Shown here piece by piece: positions 62,278 through 64,000 of a DNA stretch of 64,000 nucleotides. Below the pieces are notes generated by a model that saw nothing but the letters and a program-made list of their open reading frames with translations, searched no databases and had not been told where the DNA came from. Position numbers and translations under genes: made by a program. Positions within the stretch are counted from its first letter, which is position 1. Every line of letters begins with the position of its first letter. Source of the DNA: Wolbachia endosymbiont (group B) of Hofmannophila pseudospretella (GTDB taxonomy: Bacteria > Pseudomonadota > Alphaproteobacteria > Rickettsiales > Anaplasmataceae); assembly GCF_964028515.1 (NCBI RefSeq), contig NZ_OZ034788.1, positions 682,001-746,000 on the forward strand, written 5' to 3'.

Positions 62278-63549
62278 ATGAGCAGAAGAGTAGTAGTTAC
62301 CGGTGTTGGCTTAATTACTCCACTAGCAGCAGATGTTAATAACACCTGGTCAAAGCTGAAAGAAGGTAAATCTGGCATCAAAGCAATCAATACAGATAGG
62401 TTCGACTCTTCTGATCTTGCTTGTCAGGTTGCAGGGCAGGTGCCTGTGCAATCCGATAACATTGAGCATTATTTTAATCCACCAGATTATATTTTTGAAA
62501 AAGACCTAAAAAGAACAGATCGTTTTATTCACTACGGAATTGCAGCAGCTGTTCAGGCAGTAGAAGATTCACTAATTTTGGAAAATAAAAATATTAATAA
62601 AGAGCGAATAGGTGTAGCTATTGGTTCTGGTATAGGTGGTCTTCCATCAATTCAGGAAAATGTAATTACCATGCAGGAGAAGGGGCCTAGACGTGTTAGC
62701 CCATTTTTTGTTCCTGCAAGTCTAATAAATTTGATATCTGGTCATATTTCTATTAAATACGAATTTATAGGTCCAAATGACTCAGCGGTAACTGCATGTG
62801 CAACAGGTGCGCATGCGATTATAAACTCAGCAAGAGCTATAAAACTCGGTGAAGCTGACATTATGATTGCAGGCGGAGCAGAAAGTGCGTTATGCAGAGT
62901 TGGAATTGCAGGTTTTGCATCGATGAAGGCGCTATCAACTAAATTCAATGATAAGCCTGAAGAGGCCTCAAGGCCATGGGACGAAGAACGCGATGGATTT
63001 GTCATGGGCGAAGGGGCAGGTATATTAGTTCTGGAAGAATATGAACACGCAAAAAAAAGGGAAGCAAAAATATATGCAGAACTCACTGGATATGGACTCA
63101 CAGGAGATGCGCACCACATCACAGCACCACATCCAGAAGGAAGAGGCGCACTTAAGGCAATGGAACTTGCTTTAAGGAGTGCACAAGTAAGCCCAAGTCA
63201 AATTGGGTATATCAATGCACATGGAACTTCAACAACACTTGGGGATAAAGTTGAAGTAATAGCAATGAAGCAGTTATTCGGTGACTATGCCTATAAAATA
63301 CCTGTTTCCTCGACTAAATCTTCTATAGGACATTTACTTGGTGCCGCAGGAAGTGTTGAAGCAATATTTAGTATCCTTGCATTAAACAATGGAATTGTTC
63401 CACCAACTTTAAACCTACACAAACCTTCAGAAGGGTGTGATTTAAATTTTGTACCACTTAAAGCTCAAGAGCATAAAATTCAATATGCGCTTTCTAATTC
63501 ATTTGGTTTTGGTGGTACCAACGCGTCTCTCATCTTTGGAAAGGTGTAG
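62278..63549 (+). CDS. fabF: 3-oxoacyl-ACP synthase II
   Basis: 423 residues. Elongating condensing enzyme of fatty-acid synthesis. The catalytic Cys is Cys174 in SAVTACATGAHAI; the two His are in INAHGTSTTLGDKVEV and SSTKSSIGHLLGAAGSVE. GGAESALCRVGIAGFASMKALST and the terminal NSFGFGGTNASLIF complete the family. Full length, co-transcribed with acpP. Confidence 0.96.
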   Translation: MSRRVVVTGVGLITPLAADVNNTWSKLKEGKSGIKAINTDRFDSSDLACQVAGQVPVQSDNIEHYFNPPDYIFEKDLKRTDRFIHYGIAAAVQAVEDSLILENKNINKERIGVAIGSGIGGLPSIQENVITMQEKGPRRVSPFFVPASLINLISGHISIKYEFIGPNDSAVTACATGAHAIINSARAIKLGEADIMIAGGAESALCRVGIAGFASMKALSTKFNDKPEEASRPWDEERDGFVMGEGAGILVLEEYEHAKKREAKIYAELTGYGLTGDAHHITAPHPEGRGALKAMELALRSAQVSPSQIGYINAHGTSTTLGDKVEVIAMKQLFGDYAYKIPVSSTKSSIGHLLGAAGSVEAIFSILALNNGIVPPTLNLHKPSEGCDLNFVPLKAQEHKIQYALSNSFGFGGTNASLIFGKV

Positions 63550-63582
63550 TTAATTATGCTATTTTGAATCGACTACGAAAAT

Positions 63583-63700
63583 GTTATTCGAGTAGCTGAA
63601 ACTGGAGTCCAGTTAAATTGGTCAGCATAAAAGTAATGTTGAAATATAACATTTTGATGATGATGAAGAAATGGATCCCAGTGTCAGCTACTCGAATGAC
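63583..63700. repeat. inverted palindromic repeat pair after fabF
   Basis: GTTATTCGAGTAGCTGAAACTGG (63583-63605) and its diverged reverse complement (63672-63700, GGATCCCAGTGTCAGCTACTCGAATGAC) are 60-odd bases apart; 25 of 29 positions pair. The unit belongs to the same palindromic family as 2588-2712 and 21660-21705. Confidence 0.7.
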
Positions 63701-63777
63701 AGAAGAAGAAAAAGCAAAATTTTGTCTTTTACCGCTAACCTATTATACTTACTTGATAAGTTCTATCGCTTGATTAA

Positions 63778-64000
63778 ATGCATAAAATATTAGTAAGAAG
63801 TAACCATAAGCCCTTAATTGGAAAAATCAAGATTAATGGTTCAAAGAATGCCGTCTTGCCAATAATGGCGGCAAGCTTGTTTAGTAATTCTTCAATAACT
63901 TTGCATAACGTACCTGATTTAATTGATGTGAATTTGATGTCTGAGCTGCTTAAGAGTCTTGGTGCAGAAGTAAATTTTATATGCAATAAAGACTATAAAG
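63778..64000 (+). CDS. murA: UDP-GlcNAc 1-carboxyvinyltransferase, N-terminal part (runs off window)
   Basis: The open frame from ATG 63778 gives MHKILVRSNHKPLIGKIKINGSKNAVLPIMAAS and continues to the window edge (74 codons). The GxxxINGSKNAVLPIMAA segment is the MurA/AroA-fold N-terminus, with the substrate-binding Lys of 'GSKNA'. MurA commits UDP-GlcNAc to peptidoglycan/lipid II synthesis. The catalytic Cys loop lies outside the window. The gene is 228 bases after fabF, across a repeat. Confidence 0.9.
   Translation, partial: MHKILVRSNHKPLIGKIKINGSKNAVLPIMAASLFSNSSITLHNVPDLIDVNLMSELLKSLGAEVNFICNKDYK

Overview
The window is AT-rich and comes from a Wolbachia-type endosymbiont (Alphaproteobacteria, Rickettsiales, Anaplasmataceae). 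The evidence is two tandem P44/Msp2/WSP-like surface protein genes, several ankyrin-repeat genes, IS5 and IS630 insertion sequences, small dispersed palindromic repeats of the kind common in Wolbachia, scattered metabolic operons and a relic of a gene transfer agent. I cannot name the strain.

Layout. 1-1063: a frameshifted IS5-family element nested in a small inverted-repeat (MITE-like) unit. 1.2-5.5 kb: two unknown genes, tRNA-Gln, cutA, and a compact minus-strand folate operon (a CADD-like oxygenase, folB, folKP, folA). 5.7-12.7 kb: an unusual alpha/beta hydrolase, a twin-CX3C small protein, a dispersed non-coding repeat, tRNAs, trxA, an RNase D-like exonuclease, era, a PolB-type exonuclease and a class 3 lipase. 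13-17.9 kb: a porin with a lysine-rich stalk, a broken ParD/RelE toxin-antitoxin pair, a GTA tail gene (g13 type), tRNA-Ser and a decayed stretch. 17.9-24.4 kb: trhO, an iron ABC permease, IS630 copy 1, apaG, purK and asd. 24.5-32.4 kb: two duplicated amino-acid permeases, surE, hisS, nfuA and a J-domain membrane protein. 32.4-36.3 kb: three paralogous ankyrin genes, each a self-contained cassette with its own promoter, ribosome site and palindromic terminator, all sharing an unrecognised C-terminal domain. 36.4-46.5 kb: petB-petC, uvrB, a 1.1-kb decayed region, an MFS transporter, ihfA, a MerR regulator, a degenerate M23 lipoprotein and leuS. 46.6-49.3 kb: two WSP-like genes, the second broken by IS630 copy 2. 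49.4-64 kb: folD, ubiX, gapR, a CorC/HlyC protein, argD, ndk, hemH, gshA, hslVU, a FKBP-like membrane protein, ispA, acpP, fabF and the start of murA.

How the genes fit together. The folate genes, folD and the CADD-like protein suggest folate synthesis in which p-aminobenzoate comes from a CADD-type oxygenase rather than PabABC. asd, argD and murA fit the lipid II/DAP pathway kept by Wolbachia. petBC, hemH and ubiX serve respiration. The possible host-facing genes are the three ankyrin proteins, the class 3 lipase, the Cys-nucleophile hydrolase and the surface proteins. The two IS630 copies look identical and lie in direct orientation 27.6 kb apart, so they are a plausible rearrangement hotspot.
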